NCBI GenBank assembly: GCA_049513815.1 | Contig: JBEKVR010000006.1 | Location: 6,960 to 70,959 of the forward strand | Source of the DNA: Roseiarcus sp049513815 | Lineage (GTDB): Bacteria; Pseudomonadota; Alphaproteobacteria; Rhizobiales; Beijerinckiaceae | Direction of reading: 5' to 3' | Length of the DNA: 64,000 bases | Shown here: piece after piece, positions 13,479-22,105 of the stretch | Numbering within the stretch: the first letter of the stretch is position 1 | Layout: each line of letters opens with the position of its first letter | Notes under the pieces: model-generated | The model's input: only the letters and a program-made list of their open reading frames with translations | Told to the model about the DNA's origin: nothing | Database searches by the model: none | Position numbers and translations under genes: made by a program

Positions 13479-16421
13479 ATGGCGAGCGGCAAATCCTCCA
13501 AGCGCCCCCGGCCGGCCGAGCCGGTCGAAAAGCTGTTCGGCGGCCGGACGATCGCCGTGCATGGAGCGCGCGAGCACAATCTCAAGAACGTCGACCTGAC
13601 GATCCCGCGCGACAAGCTGGTCGTCTTCACTGGACTGTCGGGCTCCGGCAAATCGTCGCTCGCCTTCGACACGATCTACGCCGAAGGCCAGCGCCGCTAT
13701 GTCGAGTCGCTGTCGGCCTACGCGCGCCAGTTCCTGCAGATGATGCAGAAGCCGGACGTCGATCAGATCGACGGCTTGTCGCCGGCGATCGCGATCGAGC
13801 AGAAGACGACGTCGAAGAACCCGCGCTCGACCGTCGGCACGGTGACCGAAATCCACGACTACATGCGCCTGTTATGGGCGCGCGTCGGCATTCCTTATTC
13901 GCCGGCGACCGGCCTGCCGATCGAAAGCCAGACGGTGAGCCAGATGGTCGACCGCGTGCTGGCGCTGCCGGAGCGGACGCGGCTCTATCTCAACGCGCCG
14001 GTGGTCCGCGGCCGCAAGGGCGAGTACCGCAAAGAGATCGCGGACTACATGAAGCGCGGCTTCCAACGCCTTAAGATCGATGGAAAATTCTACGAAATCG
14101 CCGACGCGCCGACGCTCGACAAGAAGGTGAAGCACGACATCGAAGTCGTCGTCGACCGGCTGGTCGTGCGCGCCGATCTGGCGAGCCGGCTGGCCGAGAG
14201 TTTCGAGACCGCGCTCGAGCTGGCGGACGGCTTGGCGATCGTCGAATTCGCCGATCCGCCGGCCGAAGGCGGCGAGCCGCGCCGCATCGTCTTCTCGTCG
14301 AAATTCGCCTGCCCGGTCTCCGGCTTCACCATTCCCGAGATCGAGCCGCGGCTGTTCTCGTTCAACAACCCCTATGGCGCCTGCCCGGTCTGCGGCGGCC
14401 TCGGCTCGGAGCTGACGGTCGACGCCAGCCTCGTCGTCCCCGATCCGCGCCTGACGCTGCGCAAAGGCGCGGTGGCGCCGTGGGCCAAGTCAAGCTCGCC
14501 CTATTATCTGCAGACGCTGGAGGCGCTCGGCCGCCACTTCAAGTTCCGCCTCGACGTCGCCTGGGCGACCCTGCCGGAGAAGGCGCGCGAGGTCATCCTC
14601 AACGGCTCGGGCGACGAGGAGGTGCGCTTCGGCTACGACGACGGCCTGAGGTCCTACGAGGTGAAGAAGCCGTTCGAGGGCGTGGTCAAGAACCTCGAGC
14701 GGCGCTACCGCGAGACGGAAAGCGAGTGGTCGCGCGAGGAGATCGAGCGCTTCATGACCGCAACGCCGTGCGTCGCCTGCCAGGGCTTCCGCCTCAAGCC
14801 GGAGGCGCTGGCGGTCAAGATCGGCGGCCAGCACATCGGCGAAGTCGGCCTGCTGTCGGTCAAGGCGGCGGTCGAATGGGCGCGCGCCCTGCCCGGCGCG
14901 CTCGACGCCAAGCGCAACGAGATCGCCCAGCGCGTCCTCAAGGAGATCGTCGACCGGCTGACCTTCCTCAGCGACGTCGGCCTCGACTATCTGACGCTGT
15001 CGCGCGCCTCGGGCACCTTGTCGGGCGGCGAGAGCCAGCGCATCCGCCTCGCTTCGCAGATCGGCTCGGGCCTGACCGGCGTGCTCTACGTGCTCGACGA
15101 ACCGTCGATCGGCCTGCACCAGCGCGACAACGCGCGCCTGCTCGATACGCTCCGGCGCCTGCGCGAACTCGGCAACACGGTGATCGTCGTCGAACACGAC
15201 GAGGACGCGATCCTCGCCGCCGACTACGTCGTCGACATCGGCCCTGGCGCAGGCGTGCATGGCGGCGAAATCGTCGCCAAGGGAACGCCGGCGGAGATCA
15301 CCGCCGACCCCAACTCTTTGACCGGCCAGTATCTTTCCGGCACGCGGTTCGTGCCGACGCCGCCGCGCCGCCGCGTTGGCGCGCCCGGCCGCGACCTGAA
15401 AATCGTCGGCGCGCGCGGCAACAATCTCAAGAACGTCACCGCCGCGATCCCGCTTGGCGCCTTCACCTGCGTCACCGGCGTCTCCGGCGGCGGCAAGTCG
15501 ACGCTGATCGTCGACACGCTCTACAAGGCGACGGCGCGGCAGTTGAACGGCGCGAGCGAGCCGCCGGCGCCGCACGACCGCATCGACGGGCTGGAGCGGC
15601 TCGACAAGGTCATCGACATCGACCAGTCGCCGATCGGCCGCACGCCGCGCTCCAATCCGGCGACCTACACCGGCGCCTTCACGCCAATCCGCGAATGGTT
15701 CGCCGGCCTGCCCGAAGCCAAGCAGCGCGGCTACCAGGCCGGGCGCTTCTCGTTCAACGTCAAGGGCGGCCGCTGCGAAGCGTGCCAGGGCGACGGCGTG
15801 ATCAAGATCGAGATGCACTTCCTGCCCGACGTCTACGTCACCTGCGACGTCTGCAACGGCAAGCGCTACGACCGCGAGACGCTTGAAGTGAAGTATCGCG
15901 ACAAGTCGATCGCCGATGTGCTTGATATGACTGTTGAAGAGGCCGCCGACCTGTTCAAGGCGGTGCCGTCGATCCGCGAGAAGATGGACACGCTGAAGCG
16001 CGTCGGCCTCGGCTACGTGAAGGTCGGCCAGCCGGCGACGACGCTGTCGGGCGGCGAGGCCCAGCGGGTCAAGCTCGCCAAGGAGCTGGCGCGCCGCTCG
16101 ACCGGGCGCACGCTTTACATCCTGGATGAGCCGACGACCGGCTTGCATTTCCACGACGTCGCGCAATTGCTTGATGTGCTGCATGAGCTGGTCGACCAGG
16201 GCAACACCATGGTCGTCATCGAGCACAATCTCGAAGTGGTGAAGACTGCCGACTGGATCATCGACATGGGCCCCGAGGGCGGCGACGCCGGCGGCGAAGT
16301 GGTGGCGACCGGCACGCCCGAACAGATCGCGCGCAACCCCAAGAGCTACACGGGGCAATATCTGCGCCACGTGCTCGCGCGCCGGCAGGTGAAAAAGGCG
16401 AAGGCGGAGGCGGCGGAGTAG
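13479..16421 (+). CDS. uvrA: Excinuclease ABC subunit A
   Basis: A 980-residue damage sensor of nucleotide excision repair with two ABC ATPase modules. First module: Walker A GLSGSGKSSLA (about residue 50), zinc-type CPVCGG (about 305), signature TLSGGESQRIRLA and Walker B VLDEPSIGLH. Second module: GVSGGGKSTLI, the DNA-contact zinc finger with CEACQGDG and CDVCNGKRY, signature TLSGGEAQRVKLAKELA and ILDEPTTGLH. It forms a dimer that loads UvrB at lesions. The length is normal. A LexA box lies upstream. Confidence 0.98.
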   Translation: MASGKSSKRPRPAEPVEKLFGGRTIAVHGAREHNLKNVDLTIPRDKLVVFTGLSGSGKSSLAFDTIYAEGQRRYVESLSAYARQFLQMMQKPDVDQIDGLSPAIAIEQKTTSKNPRSTVGTVTEIHDYMRLLWARVGIPYSPATGLPIESQTVSQMVDRVLALPERTRLYLNAPVVRGRKGEYRKEIADYMKRGFQRLKIDGKFYEIADAPTLDKKVKHDIEVVVDRLVVRADLASRLAESFETALELADGLAIVEFADPPAEGGEPRRIVFSSKFACPVSGFTIPEIEPRLFSFNNPYGACPVCGGLGSELTVDASLVVPDPRLTLRKGAVAPWAKSSSPYYLQTLEALGRHFKFRLDVAWATLPEKAREVILNGSGDEEVRFGYDDGLRSYEVKKPFEGVVKNLERRYRETESEWSREEIERFMTATPCVACQGFRLKPEALAVKIGGQHIGEVGLLSVKAAVEWARALPGALDAKRNEIAQRVLKEIVDRLTFLSDVGLDYLTLSRASGTLSGGESQRIRLASQIGSGLTGVLYVLDEPSIGLHQRDNARLLDTLRRLRELGNTVIVVEHDEDAILAADYVVDIGPGAGVHGGEIVAKGTPAEITADPNSLTGQYLSGTRFVPTPPRRRVGAPGRDLKIVGARGNNLKNVTAAIPLGAFTCVTGVSGGGKSTLIVDTLYKATARQLNGASEPPAPHDRIDGLERLDKVIDIDQSPIGRTPRSNPATYTGAFTPIREWFAGLPEAKQRGYQAGRFSFNVKGGRCEACQGDGVIKIEMHFLPDVYVTCDVCNGKRYDRETLEVKYRDKSIADVLDMTVEEAADLFKAVPSIREKMDTLKRVGLGYVKVGQPATTLSGGEAQRVKLAKELARRSTGRTLYILDEPTTGLHFHDVAQLLDVLHELVDQGNTMVVIEHNLEVVKTADWIIDMGPEGGDAGGEVVATGTPEQIARNPKSYTGQYLRHVLARRQVKKAKAEAAE

Positions 16422-16471
16422 AGGGAGGAGCGTTTGACTCCTGGCGCGCGTCGCGGAACTGCCTTCCGTCT

Positions 16472-16795
16472 TTACGCCGCCTCAACCTCCGCCCTGATCT
16501 TGGCGCCCAGCCGCTTCTCCGCCATCGCCGGGTCGTACGGACTCTGCAAGTTCAGCCAGAACGCGGCGCCGGGGCCGAGATAGCGGCTGAGGCGCAGGGC
16601 CGTATCGGGAGAAATGCCGCGCTTGCCGGCGATGATTTCGGTCAGGCGGTTGGCCGGCACGCGCAGCTTGAGAGCCAAGGCGTGAGCCGTGAGGCCGCGC
16701 GCGGCGATGTCCTCTTGCAGCACTTCGCCGGGATGCACGGGCGCCATCACGAAGCCGTCGGGCGGCGCGTCGAAAATCTCGTGCGTCTTCGTCAT
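16472..16795 (-). CDS. HigA-type antitoxin/XRE regulator, without a HigB partner
   Basis: A 107-residue protein of the HigA/VapI group: PVHPGEVLQEDI leads into an XRE helix-turn-helix (LTAHALALKLRVPANRLTEI, GKRGISPDTALRLSRYLG) and the AAFWLNLQSPYD segment typical of the family. In higBA loci the RelE-like toxin is immediately upstream; here that position (16796-17097) contains only a family A repeat. It may be a solitary regulator or a remnant that lost its toxin. Confidence 0.88.
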   Translation of the reverse strand: MTKTHEIFDAPPDGFVMAPVHPGEVLQEDIAARGLTAHALALKLRVPANRLTEIIAGKRGISPDTALRLSRYLGPGAAFWLNLQSPYDPAMAEKRLGAKIRAEVEAA

Positions 16796-16831
16796 CGCCT
16801 CGTACCTTTAGCGCACACGGCGTTCGGTCGG

Positions 16832-16967
16832 AATCGCTTGCCGCCTGCACCCTCCGTCCTGAGGCGCCGCGAAGCGGCCTCGAAGGACGCTCCAGAACGC
16901 GCGCTAATGCGATCCCTGGAGCATCCTTCGACTCGCCCTCGCTGACGCGAGGACGGCTCAGGATGAG
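16832..16967. repeat. Dispersed palindromic repeat, family A, copy 2 (inverted)
   Basis: Reverse-complement copy of the element at 1899-2032: CCTCCGTCCTGAGGCGCCGC at the left, CGGCTCAGGATGAG at the right, with TCCTTCGACTCGCC inside. The two differ mainly in the loop between the hairpins. It occupies most of the 302-bp gap between higA and vapB. Confidence 0.85.
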
Positions 16968-17097
16968 GTCCGCGCGAAAATTCCGCTTGCTCTAGCGATC
17001 GTCGACGATCTTCGCCTCGATCGCCAGCGTCTGTCTTGAACGGACTACAAATTGCGTATATCCTTTTCCGATATCCCAACTGTGCGCGAGCGGCGCC

Positions 17098-17319
17098 ATG
17101 ACGCGCACTAAGCTGTTTCGCTCCAACCGTTCGCAGGCCGTTCGCCTACCCAAGGACGTGGCGTTTCCCGAAGGCGTGACGGAAGTCACCGTTCTGCGCG
17201 ACGGCAAGCGCCGTATCGTCGTTCCTGCAAACGCGGTCTGGGACGACTTCTTCGACGCGCCCGGAATCGACCTGCCGTCGCGCGAGCAGCCGCCGGCCCA
17301 GCGGCGCGACGAACTGTGA
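17098..17319 (+). CDS. vapB: VapB-type antitoxin
   Basis: A 73-residue antitoxin with an AbrB/SpoVT-like swapped-hairpin N-terminus (TKLFRSNRSQAVRLPKDVAFP, a hallmark of VapB/MvaT-type antitoxins) and a C-terminal toxin-wrapping part with DDFFDAPGIDLPSREQP. It neutralises the downstream VapC and normally represses the operon. Two ATATCC direct repeats lie in the 40 bp upstream. Its stop overlaps the vapC start. Confidence 0.93.
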   Translation: MTRTKLFRSNRSQAVRLPKDVAFPEGVTEVTVLRDGKRRIVVPANAVWDDFFDAPGIDLPSREQPPAQRRDEL

Positions 17320-17717
17320 TCTTGCGCTACGCGCTCGACACCAACCTGTGCATCCGTGCGCTGAGGGACCGTTCACCAACCTTGCGCGAGCGCTTCAATC
17401 GCGAGGCCGACGGGCTGTCGATTTCGACCATCGTCCTGACCGAACTGCTGCACGGCGCGGCGAAGTCGGCGCGGCCGGACGCCAACCGGCGCGAGGTGGA
17501 GAATTTCGCCGCGCGCCTCGAGGTGGTGCCGTTCGACGCCCAGGCGGCGGCCCACGCCGGCGACATCCGGGCGGCGCTCGAGCGCCAGGGTCGGTCGATC
17601 GGCGCTTACGACGTGCTGATCGCCGGCCATGCCCGCAGCCGCGGGCTCGTCGTCGTCACCGGCAATCGCGGCGAGTTCGACCGCGTCGAAGGATTGCGCT
17701 GCGAAGATTGGGCCTAG
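17316..17717 (+). CDS. vapC: VapC-type PIN-domain toxin
   Basis: A 133-residue PIN ribonuclease. The acidic metal-binding residues are visible: Asp in ALDTNLCI near residue 8, Glu in STIVLTELLHG, Asp in GAYDVLIAGHA and the closing VTGNRGEFDRVEGL motif. VapC enzymes cleave tRNA or rRNA when free of antitoxin. It starts with GTG inside the vapB stop (translational coupling). Confidence 0.94.
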   Translation: MILRYALDTNLCIRALRDRSPTLRERFNREADGLSISTIVLTELLHGAAKSARPDANRREVENFAARLEVVPFDAQAAAHAGDIRAALERQGRSIGAYDVLIAGHARSRGLVVVTGNRGEFDRVEGLRCEDWA

Positions 17718-17786
17718 GCCGCCTGGACCTCAGCCCTGATTTTCGCTCGGGGCGGGAGACGAATTTCGGTCTGGCGTTCGGCCTAA

Positions 17787-18590
17787 TTAATAGGCTGTCC
17801 TCGGCAGCACGGCCGTCACCAGGCGGTACTTCAAAGCGTCCGAGGCCGTGAGGCGCCAATCGGGTTTGCGGACGACGTTCAATTGGGCCGGCCAGTCTGG
17901 ATCGTCGGCCATTTGGAAATAGACCTGGCGCAGGTCGGGCGAGACGCCATTGGACTCCATGATATCGAAGGCTTCGTTGGTGCTCGCCAGGGCGACCTCG
18001 CGCCAATGCGCGAGAAAATCCTGACAGCCCTTTTTGCGCGGTTCGAATTCGCTCCCCGTGTCGAGATCGACAAAACAGAGCCCCTGAAAGCTGGTGAGAT
18101 AGCCGGCGCCCAGACGCGCCCCGTGAATGCCGATCCACGTGTCCTCGGCGGCGACGCGTTCGCGGCCGGCGGCGAAGATGGCGGCGCAAGCGCTGGCGCA
18201 GTAGTGGCCGGACGACAGGAGCGTTGTTTTACCTAATTCCTTGACTTTGCGAGCAATTTCTAACGCCCATTCATTGCTTCCGCCCAAGGAGTTCAGTTCA
18301 ATCACTTTGACAGGGACAATCTTCGCGGCTTCGTATTGAAGATAATCGTAAATATGAGAATCGATCTTGCCTTCGATGATGAGGGCGTCGCCCTCAATGT
18401 GCGGCGAGATCAGGCGCCGGATTCGATCCGAGTCCGCAGCGTCATTCGGCGCCGCCAGCGAAACCGACTGGAGTGCAGCCCCAAAGGAGCGTTGGCGCGC
18501 AGCGCCATCGCCCTCGCCCGCGCTAGCGCTCAACGCCTCGGACATTGCCAATGACGTGGCGATGAGCAATGCAACCGCAGAGAGCTGCAT
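17787..18590 (-). CDS. Exported ClpP/crotonase-like serine hydrolase
   Basis: A 267-residue protein with a signal peptide (MQLSAVALLIATSLA, cut near SASA) and a ClpP-like fold core: VIELNSLGGSNEWALEIA, the nucleophile region GHYCASACAAIFAAG and TWIGIHGARLG, which carries the His expected of the catalytic pair. The start is set by a GGAGGA site 7 nt before the ATG at 18590. Periplasmic ClpP-like proteins of this type are common in alphaproteobacteria but poorly characterised. The substrate is unknown and there is no partner gene nearby. Confidence 0.75.
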   Translation of the reverse strand: MQLSAVALLIATSLAMSEALSASAGEGDGAARQRSFGAALQSVSLAAPNDAADSDRIRRLISPHIEGDALIIEGKIDSHIYDYLQYEAAKIVPVKVIELNSLGGSNEWALEIARKVKELGKTTLLSSGHYCASACAAIFAAGRERVAAEDTWIGIHGARLGAGYLTSFQGLCFVDLDTGSEFEPRKKGCQDFLAHWREVALASTNEAFDIMESNGVSPDLRQVYFQMADDPDWPAQLNVVRKPDWRLTASDALKYRLVTAVLPRTAY

Positions 18591-18860
18591 GCGTCTTCCT
18601 CCCATTTATTCTTATTATGATGACAGAACTCGCTCGCGACACTCTGACCGACGTCAAGGCCGGAGCGCTCAGGAAACGGTCGAGGTTATGTTTCGCGAGA
18701 TCGCTGGCTCGGTTCTGGCGACGCCCCACGAGCGATTCCTCAGCGCCGCGCCGCGCCGCGGTCTCACGGCCCCTTCGATCCGCCGCCCGAATTCCCCCGC
18801 ATTGCCGCTTTAGCCAATCGTTCCCGGCCGCAGAATTGGTCCGGCGGACGGAGGCGCGGC
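18591..18860. other. Divergent intergenic region, no gene recognised
   Basis: A 270-bp region between the ClpP-like gene and petA. An A/T-rich patch (18600-18625, TTATTCTTATTATGATG) probably holds the promoter of the leftward gene. No further feature was recognised. Confidence 0.4.
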
Positions 18861-19514
18861 ATGACGCTAGCTTCGTCGCATTCCCCTACCCCCGCGGCGG
18901 CCGAGCCGACGCGTCGCGATTTCCTCTATCTCGCCACAGCCGCGGTCGGCGGGATCGGCGCGGCGGCGACGCTGTGGCCGCTGATCGACCAGATGAACCC
19001 CGACGCGGCGATACAAGCCGCCGCGGGCCCGGTCGACATCGACGTCAGCCAGATCCAGCCCGGCCAGCAGATCGTCGTGCTGTGGAGCGCGCGGCCGGTG
19101 TTCGTCGTCCACCGACCGAAGGCGGCGCTCGACGCCCTGCAGACGCCCGAGCATCTCGCCCTTCTCTCCGACCCCAATTCGACCGTGCGCCAGCAGCCCG
19201 ACTACGCGACCAACTGGTGCCGCTCGGCAAAGCCCGAGTTCCTCGTCCTGGTCGGCGTTTGCACCCACCTCGGCTGCATCCCGAAGTTCTGGCCGCAGCC
19301 GAGCCCGACCGAGCCGGCGCCGAACTGGCCCGGCGGCTATTTCTGTCCCTGCCACGGCTCGAAATACGACCTCGCCGGACGAGTCTTCCTCGGCGTCCCG
19401 GCGCCCGACAACCTGCCCGTCCCGCCCTATCATTTCCCCAACGATAAGACTCTGCGGGTCGGCGAGAACCCGCCGGGCTCGACCTTCGACTTCGGCTCGG
19501 TCGTGCAGGTGTGA
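18861..19514 (+). CDS. petA: Rieske iron-sulfur subunit of the cytochrome bc1 complex
   Basis: A 217-residue Rieske protein with a Tat signal-anchor (TRRDFLYLAT followed by a hydrophobic stretch) and both cluster-binding boxes, CTHLGC (about residue 134) and CPCHGS (about 164), plus the YDLAGRVF and PAPDNLPVPPY blocks typical of PetA. In the bc1 complex it passes electrons from quinol to cytochrome c1. The genes for cytochromes b and c1, normally directly downstream, are absent; a TetR operon follows. It may be an extra copy. Confidence 0.95.
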   Translation: MTLASSHSPTPAAAEPTRRDFLYLATAAVGGIGAAATLWPLIDQMNPDAAIQAAAGPVDIDVSQIQPGQQIVVLWSARPVFVVHRPKAALDALQTPEHLALLSDPNSTVRQQPDYATNWCRSAKPEFLVLVGVCTHLGCIPKFWPQPSPTEPAPNWPGGYFCPCHGSKYDLAGRVFLGVPAPDNLPVPPYHFPNDKTLRVGENPPGSTFDFGSVVQV

Positions 19515-19538
19515 CGGCAAACGCTCAACTGGCGCCTA

Positions 19539-19570
19539 TTGACAGATACCGACCAGTCGGTCTGTAATCT
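19539..19570 (+). promoter_or_regulatory. Promoter with embedded TetR-type operator
   Basis: TTGACA (19539-19544) and TGTAAT (19563-19568) make a -35/-10 pair with an 18-bp spacer. Between them sits the perfect inverted repeat ACCGACCAGTCGGT (19548-19561). This design predicts repression by the TetR protein encoded 30 bp downstream. The boxes are read from sequence; autoregulation is inference. Confidence 0.8.
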
Positions 19571-19599
19571 CCCCTGAGACGAACTCCGCATCAGACGGG

Positions 19600-20262
19600 A
19601 TGGCGATCATGGCGGCAGGGAGCGCGCGAGCGAAGGCGACGCAGGCTTCGGGCGACCGGCTGCTCGACGCGGCGGTCGACGTCATTCGCGCCAAGGGCTA
19701 TTCGGCGACGCGGGTCGAAGACATCTGCGCCGCGGCGGGCCTGACCAAGGGCGCCTTCTTCCATCATTTCGCCAGCAAGGAGGCCTGCGCCATCGCCGCG
19801 GCGGCCCATTTCGCCGCGCGCGCCGACGCCCTGTTCGACGACGCGCCCTATCGCGCCCTGCCCGACCCGGCGGCGCGCGCGCTCGGCTACATCGATTTCC
19901 GCAAGGCCATTCTTCAGGGCGAGCTGCCGCAGTTCACCTGCCTGCTCGGCACGATGGTGCAGGAGGCCTACGAGACCCACCCCGCCATTCGCCAGGCCTG
20001 CGACCGCTACATCAGCGAGCACGCCGATCGGCTCGTCGGCGACCTCGCCGCCGCCAAGGCGCTTTACGCGCCCGAGGCGACCTGGAAGCCGGAGAGCCTC
20101 GCCCTTTACACCCAGGCGGTGCTGCAGGGCGCCTTTGTCCTCGCAAAGGCCAAGCACGGCCCTGAAATCGCCGTCGAATGCCTCGACCATCTGCGGCACT
20201 ACGTCGAGGGCCTGTTGCAAGCGCCGCCGGACCGATCAGCCGAAGGGAGCGCCGCGCCATGA
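19600..20262 (+). CDS. TetR-family transcriptional regulator
   Basis: A 220-residue regulator. N-terminal helix-turn-helix: LLDAAVDVIRAKGYSATRVEDI, then AAAGLTKGAFFHHFASKEACAIA. The C-terminal ligand domain has a TetR_C-type CLLGTMVQEAYETHP segment. It heads an operon with three small enzymes (VOC, VOC, YCII types); its stop overlaps the next start. The operator inside its promoter indicates autoregulation. The inducer is unknown, perhaps an electrophilic or toxic small molecule, judging from the glyoxalase-fold partners. Confidence 0.93.
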   Translation: MAIMAAGSARAKATQASGDRLLDAAVDVIRAKGYSATRVEDICAAAGLTKGAFFHHFASKEACAIAAAAHFAARADALFDDAPYRALPDPAARALGYIDFRKAILQGELPQFTCLLGTMVQEAYETHPAIRQACDRYISEHADRLVGDLAAAKALYAPEATWKPESLALYTQAVLQGAFVLAKAKHGPEIAVECLDHLRHYVEGLLQAPPDRSAEGSAAP

Positions 20263-20741
20263 TGTCCGACCAACGCATCACCCCCTGCCTGTGGTTCAAC
20301 TTCAACGCTGAAGAAGCGGTCGCGCATTATTGTGCGATCTTCGCGGACGCGCGGATCGAAAAGGTCGCCCACTACGGCCCCTGCCAGCCCGGCCCCGAGG
20401 GCGCGGTCATGACGATCCTGTTCTCGATCGAAGGCCAGAGCTTCCTCGCCCTCAACGGCGGACCGCAGTTCCCCTTCACGTCGGCGATCTCGCTGGTCGT
20501 CGATTGCGACACGCAGGCTGAGGTCGACGACTACTGGGAGCGGCTGTCCGCAGGCGGCGCCAAGGGGCCCTGCGGCTGGCTAACCGACAAGTTCGGCGTT
20601 TCGTGGCAGATCGTGCCGCGCGCGCTGCCCGAATTGCTGACCAGCGGCGGCGCCGAACAGGCGAACCGCGTCATGAAGGCAGTGCTGGCGATGAGTAAGC
20701 TCGACATCGCCGTTGTTCGACGGGCCGCCGGCCCCAATTAA
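20259..20741 (+). CDS. PhnB-like VOC protein
   Basis: A 160-residue protein of the PhnB/3-demethylubiquinone-methyltransferase-like VOC group: ITPCLWFNFNAEEAVAHYCAIF at the start, a GAVMTILFSIEGQSFLALNGG strand pair, and CGWLTDKFGVSWQIVPRALPEL near the end, the family hallmark. The start overlaps the tetR stop (ATGA), so it is co-translated. The role is uncertain; the family is related in fold to glyoxalase and to antibiotic-binding proteins. Confidence 0.88.
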   Translation: MMSDQRITPCLWFNFNAEEAVAHYCAIFADARIEKVAHYGPCQPGPEGAVMTILFSIEGQSFLALNGGPQFPFTSAISLVVDCDTQAEVDDYWERLSAGGAKGPCGWLTDKFGVSWQIVPRALPELLTSGGAEQANRVMKAVLAMSKLDIAVVRRAAGPN

Positions 20742-20758
20742 GGAGAGGAGACGCCGTC

Positions 20759-21574
20759 ATGAGCGAAGTGAAGACCAAGAGCGAGGCCAAGTCCATGAGC
20801 ATGCAGGGCAAGTTCTGCTGGTACGAATGGATGGGCGACAACGTCAAAGCCGCCGCCGATTTCTACGGGCATGTCGTCGGCTGGACAGCCAAGGAATCCG
20901 ATATGGCCGGCGGGCGGCCGTACACGGTCGTTTCGGCCGGCGACTATGGCGTCGGCGGCATGATGACGATCCCGGCCGAAGCCAAGGCGATGGGCGTGCG
21001 GCCGTGCTGGAGCGGCTACGTCTGGGTCGAAGATGTGGACTCAACCGCGGCGAAGCTGACCGCCGCCGGCGGTTCGGTGACGCGGCCGGGCGCCGACATT
21101 CCCGGCGTCGGCCGTTTCGCGGTCGTCGCCGACCCGCATGGCGCGGGTTTCCTGCTGTTCCGCGACGCCGGCGGCAATCCGCCGCCCCCGCCCGCCCCCG
21201 ACACGCCTGGCCTGGTCGGCTGGCGCGAGCTGCACGCCGGCGACGGCGTCGCCGCCTTCGCCTTCTATTCGAAGCTGTTCGGCTGGACCAAGCGCCAGGG
21301 GATGGAGATGGGCGCGGCCGGCGTCTATCAGCTGTTCGGCTTCGCCGGCGGCGACCGCGACGACGGCGGCATGATGACGCGCATGCCGGAAACGCCGGCG
21401 CCGATGTGGCTCTACTATTTCAACGTGGCGGCGATCGACGCCGCCGCCGAACGCGTCAAGGCGAAGGGCGGCAAGATCGTCAACGGCCCGATGGAAGTTC
21501 CCGGCGGCCAATGGATTGTCCACGGGCTCGACCTTGAAGGCGCGATGTTCGCGCTGGTCGCGCCCAAGCGCTGA
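20759..21574 (+). CDS. Two-domain VOC (glyoxalase-fold) protein
   Basis: A 271-residue protein made of two tandem VOC domains: residues 18-135 (GKFCWYEWMGDNVKAAADFY to HGAGFLLFR) and 150-270 (GWRELHAGDGVAAFAFYSKLFG to GAMFALVAPK). This matches a widespread actinobacterial/proteobacterial family annotated as hydroxylase- or glyoxalase-like. There is a strong AGGAGAGGAG ribosome site. Third gene of the tetR operon. A hairpin after its stop may reduce expression of the following YCII gene. Confidence 0.88.
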   Translation: MSEVKTKSEAKSMSMQGKFCWYEWMGDNVKAAADFYGHVVGWTAKESDMAGGRPYTVVSAGDYGVGGMMTIPAEAKAMGVRPCWSGYVWVEDVDSTAAKLTAAGGSVTRPGADIPGVGRFAVVADPHGAGFLLFRDAGGNPPPPPAPDTPGLVGWRELHAGDGVAAFAFYSKLFGWTKRQGMEMGAAGVYQLFGFAGGDRDDGGMMTRMPETPAPMWLYYFNVAAIDAAAERVKAKGGKIVNGPMEVPGGQWIVHGLDLEGAMFALVAPKR

Positions 21575-21581
21575 AACGACA

Positions 21582-21615
21582 GCGGGTCTCGCGGCGCGCG
21601 CGTCGCGGGACCCGC
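21582..21615 (+). terminator. Hairpin between the VOC and YCII genes
   Basis: Arms GCGGGTC and GACCCGC with further CGCG pairing inside, followed by AAAAC rather than a T-run. It may be a processing or attenuation structure within the operon. Confidence 0.45.
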
Positions 21616-21643
21616 AAAACAACCAGCGAGGGGAGGAGCGGCG

Positions 21644-22003
21644 ATGCGGGTGATGGTCATCGTCAAGGCGACGACGGATTCGGAGGCCGGCAAACTGCCG
21701 AGCCGCGAGCTGATGGCGGCGATGGGCGCGTTCAACCAGAAACTGATCGCGGCCGGCGTGATGGTCGACGGCGCCGGGCTGAAGCCGACCGCCGAGGGCG
21801 CGCGCGTCGCCTTCGACGGCGCGCATCGCACGGTGAAGCTCGGGCCGTTCGGCATCGTCGGCGAACTCGCCGCGGGCTATTGGATCTGGAAGGTGGAGGA
21901 TCTCGACGAGGCGATCGGCTGGGTCAAGCAGTGTCCCAATCCGATGCCCGGCCCCTCGAAGATCGAGATCCGCCCGCTCTACGAAATGGAAGACTTCGCC
22001 TGA
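21644..22003 (+). CDS. YCII-related (DGPF domain) protein
   Basis: A 119-residue protein of the YciI-like superfamily: MRVMVIVKATTDSEAG start, LMAAMGAFNQKLIAAGVMVDGAGL, a FDGAHRTVKLGPF variant of the DGPF motif and GYWIWKVEDLDEAIGWV near the end. These small alpha-beta proteins often sit next to ECF sigma or TetR genes; enzymatic roles are mostly unproven. Last gene of the tetR operon, preceded by a GGGGAGGAG ribosome site. Confidence 0.9.
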   Translation: MRVMVIVKATTDSEAGKLPSRELMAAMGAFNQKLIAAGVMVDGAGLKPTAEGARVAFDGAHRTVKLGPFGIVGELAAGYWIWKVEDLDEAIGWVKQCPNPMPGPSKIEIRPLYEMEDFA

Positions 22004-22105
22004 ACGGCGTCGCCCTTCGCCGAGCGCCGACCCTGCGGCCTCTCGGCGCGCTTCTTGCGCACAGCGATTTGGCCTATGCTCGCGCGCCGCGGCGCGGAGA
22101 GGGCG

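Noticed and set aside
14490..16370. 626-codon minus-strand frame over uvrA
   Set aside because: Exact antisense of conserved uvrA; no protein-like motifs.
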